A stretch of 64,000 bases of DNA, taken from the NCBI GenBank assembly GCA_028023455.1, contig JAQFVV010000284.1:508501-572500 (forward strand), written 5' to 3'. Shown one piece after another: positions 61,513 through 64,000 of the stretch (positions are counted from its first letter, which is position 1; the number at the start of each line of letters is the position of its first letter). This DNA is from Epiperipatus broadwayi (Eukaryota > Onychophora > Udeonychophora > Euonychophora > Peripatidae). Under the pieces are notes generated by a model. That model was not told the origin of the DNA. It saw only the letters and a program-made list of their open reading frames with translations, and did not search any database. Position numbers and translations under genes: made by a program.

Positions 61513-61604
61513 CTTTAAAAATACAAGTTAGTGAAAACTGTAAGCTCATTTTAGATAGATTTCAACTTTTTCATCTTACCAAAAGAGGACCAATTAAAGT
61601 TGCA
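61513..61604 (+). CDS. Receptor-type guanylate cyclase, catalytic-domain exon 3 of 3 in the window
   Basis: A 92-bp exon with TTTTATTTTCAG acceptor and GCA|GTAAGT donor. It completes the Ala codon split with the previous exon and ends in phase 0. It reads ALKIQVSENCKLILDRF then QLFHLTKRGPIKVA. This is the segment after MESTGE in guanylate cyclases (normally LKIHVS...LD-F..F.L..RG.VE.KG), which packs behind the active site. The final strands, with the KGKG-x-TYWL motif, must be in a later exon beyond 64000. Frame continuity over introns of 17 and 37 kb argues for an expressed gene. Confidence 0.93.
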
Positions 61605-62089
61605 GTAAGTTTTTGAGTTTTTTTTTAAAATAAATTAGAATTATTATTTTTTTAAATAAATTTATTTTATTCAATGGACTTTGTTTTTAAAACTTAAGTT
61701 TCAAAACTTCACATTTAAAGTATTAAGTTTTATTTTATGGAAGGCAATCTTTCTATTTTTAATTCCAATTTTTTAAAATAAATGCGAAAATAGCTGGGTA
61801 GATAAAATAAATAGATGTTATGTTTTCTCTATTATTAAAAGTTAGAAATATATATTTACAATATCATTTCAATTATTGATAAACTTTTTTTTTCATTTTA
61901 TGTCAGCTATTTTTTTTACACACACTGGTGTTATATCCTTATAATTGTTTGTAGAATGGGAGGGGTCAAAATCATGATATATTTGACAGACATCAGTTTA
62001 AAAATCACATTTTATCAGTTTAAGTTAAATATGTTTGTGTAAAAATATAGTAATTATGAGAATCTTTGTGTTTTTTTTTTGTCATAATC

Positions 62090-62165
62090 GTCAGAAGTTG
62101 GGGTATGTTGAAATACTGCAAGAGTCAGGTTCAATCCCCTCTCGTTGCACCTTTTAGTTTAACAA
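62090..62165 (+). mobile_element. tRNA-like SINE head (weak)
   Basis: CAGGTTCAATCCCCT is a good polymerase III B box at about 62127-62141. A matching A box about 40 bases upstream (near CGTCAGAAGTTGGGGTA) is poor. No tail or target duplication was seen. Confidence 0.35.
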
Positions 62166-62619
62166 ACAAATCCATCTGTGTTGAATTCAAACATATTAAT
62201 TTGAATAAATAAACATAAGAACCTTACTATCATGGCTGGGTGTGCATCATTATATATGCACATTCGAATAAATGCTGTATACACATAGGCAAGTAAGTGT
62301 TACAGCAAATATATGATTTACATTTTATATTTTATAAGGAACTGATTTATGCTACAATTTTAAATAAAAATATCAATTTATTGTTTTTTTAAAATATAAA
62401 TTTGTATGTGAATGTATGATTCATCTTATATATTTCAACCTGTAATCGTGCATCCTCACTGCCAGATAGTATATGATATAAAATAAAATGGGTTCTATCT
62501 CAGTTAATAATTAATAACTAAAATATTCAGCATTAAAATTAAAATATTTCACTAGCTCAAATTTAAAATACGAATAGGGTTCAGTTTATAAAAATAAATT
62601 AAATAAATATTTAATATTT

Positions 62620-63430
62620 TCATGAGACTTGAAGTGAAAATACAGGTGACAAGATAGATTACATCGAGCCAATATCCCATAGGATACTACCTCAATGGCA
62701 TAAGAACACTATTCCCCCTTATTACTATTTCAAATAACAAACAAATAGTATTCTTAAGACTTTAATAACTTCTACTCACTAAGATTAAACTAATAATTAA
62801 ATCTTAATCTTCTATTTAATAATAATCTAGCTCAAATAAAATAATCTCAGGTTCATAAAGTTTATTCTAAGTTAATTTAAAATCACGGTAGTAAAATATG
62901 AGAAGGGATTTTATATCATAATCTACTATACTGAACTAATAATAATAAATACTAAAAATATTCTTCATTGTTTAACTACTACTGGATGTCTTTTCTTTTA
63001 TTATAATTTTATTACCATAATAAAATAATAAAATAATATAATATGATCTTATATCTTCATGTAATAATATAATAAATATGTGGTAGCATTTTAAAAATCT
63101 GACAAACAAATATGTGTGGCAACTGATAGCATATAATTTAATATAATATTGTGATAACTGATTTATGACCAATAAAATAATGTAAGATTATAATTATTTA
63201 ATTAAATGAATACCAATAAAATATTTAAAATTCTTAAAATAATTCTCTATTTATATTTTGTGCAAAATTATATATTTGTTTCAATTATTATGCATATATC
63301 GTGATTTCATGCAGCGATATGGAGAAATAAATAACTCGGACACAAAATTTTTGAAATAACAAAGTTTATTACTAACAACAAATAAATAAACAATTTATTT
63401 ACACTATTTACAGTGGATATCCTTAACCTT
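62620..63430. repeat. Dispersed repeat, second copy of the 24.9-kb family
   Basis: Colinear with 24895-25690. It shares the CCAATATCCCATAGGATACTACCTC block, AATCTCAGGTTC, AGAAGGGATTTTATATCA and TTTACACTATTTACA. The two copies flank most of the large intron and the third exon. The open frame at 62972-63172 (minus) is not a gene. Confidence 0.7.
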
Positions 63431-64000
63431 TTTACTTTACAGTTTCATCTACCGGGTTATAAAAAAAAATAATTTATATTTCAATTATATCTTTATTTAG
63501 ATTTAGGACAAAATTAAAAAAAAATGTTATTTGGTTTCTCATTATGATTAACTTATTACAAATATATTTATCTACTTTATTAGCAACAGCATTTTATCCT
63601 TAATATTATTAAACTATCTTATTTTAAAAAATCCATACTTAGAAAACATTCTATAGAAAACAAAATTTTATAATGAGTATGGATTTCTCAAAATATTAAA
63701 AAAAATTTCATCTTGAAAGTCAAAGATGTTACACAAAATATTATCCAAAATTAAGTACTAGATTTTAGTATTTATCACACAATGTTTACTAACCATAATA
63801 TATTCTTCTTTAAGCCCTACTTTAGTATGATATAAGTGTAATCATCAATATATTTCTGTTAATCAATAAACAAAAAAATATACTATGCATATTGTTTACA
63901 TAATTTACTTTGTACTATTGTATTTTAAAATATGCAATACTTATTTTCTCTTAAAAAAATATAATACTAAAGCATTTAAAATTATTATCACTTTAAAGAA

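Larger units (their letters stand above)
61605..64000 (+). other. Downstream intron (3' end outside window)
   Basis: Follows a consensus GTAAGT donor. AT-rich, with a SINE-like B box near 62.1 kb and the repeat at 62.6 kb. I found no reading frame for the expected C-terminal KGKG...TYWL segment, so the next exon lies beyond the window. Confidence 0.7.

Noticed and set aside
1-64000. CRISPR array, bacterial operon, rRNA or intact tRNA genes
   Set aside because: No regularly spaced repeat-spacer pattern, no rRNA blocks and no tRNA with a pairing acceptor stem. Splice-bounded exons and LTR/PLE elements show animal DNA.

Overview
The window is AT-rich animal nuclear DNA, roughly three-quarters A+T by eye, and not bacterial or viral. 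The basis is one split gene with GT-AG introns of 17 kb and 37 kb, plus metazoan-type transposons: Penelope-like elements, Ty3/gypsy-like LTR elements, a Merlin DNA transposon, tRNA-derived SINEs and hammerhead-ribozyme repeats. The mix suggests an invertebrate with a large, repeat-rich genome. I cannot assign a phylum from the sequence alone.

The only host gene I can support is a receptor-type (membrane) guanylate cyclase on the + strand. Three consecutive exons of its C-terminal catalytic domain lie at 6678-6852, 24176-24274 and 61513-61604. Phases match at both junctions and splice signals are good throughout. The ligand-binding, transmembrane, kinase-homology and early catalytic parts must lie before base 1 and the last exon(s) after 64000. 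The guanine-recognition Glu and Cys and one metal-binding Asp are kept. The Asn and Arg that normally stabilise the transition state are replaced by Leu and Lys, so this may be a catalytically weak or dead cyclase.

Everything else is intron. From 1 to 6.7 kb there is low-complexity AT sequence with a hammerhead-like motif near 0.9 kb, a tandem repeat and a foldback. From 6.9 to 24.2 kb there is a duplicated 0.6-kb repeat, a tandem-repeat block, a decayed Merlin transposase, a complete small SINE and a truncated Penelope-like element (PLE). From 24.3 to 61.5 kb the intron is packed with retroelements. These are a probable 4-kb solo LTR (31.2-35.1 kb), a hammerhead ribozyme motif (36.2 kb), a non-autonomous LTR element with about 2-kb LTRs (38.1-43.4 kb), a PLE with reverse transcriptase and GIY-YIG remnants (45.9-47.2 kb), a gypsy pol tail with its 3' LTR (48.6-50.6 kb), another PLE tail (53.2 kb), and a gypsy-like LTR pair with almost no interior (55.0-58.0 kb). 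The last part is a retrozyme-like array of about 410-420-bp units carrying hammerhead folds (58.0-60.9 kb), which contains a 0.6-kb palindrome built from two head-to-head SINE-like copies.

The most interesting theme is self-cleaving RNA. Hammerhead-type cores appear in several unrelated repeats, and the best one (59011-59075) has all three helices in the correct register. PLE relics in the same introns are the kind of element thought to supply reverse transcription for such repeats. A second theme is that several LTR elements with TGTAA...TTACA-type ends sit directly in (TA)n tracts. All transposon genes seen here are broken.
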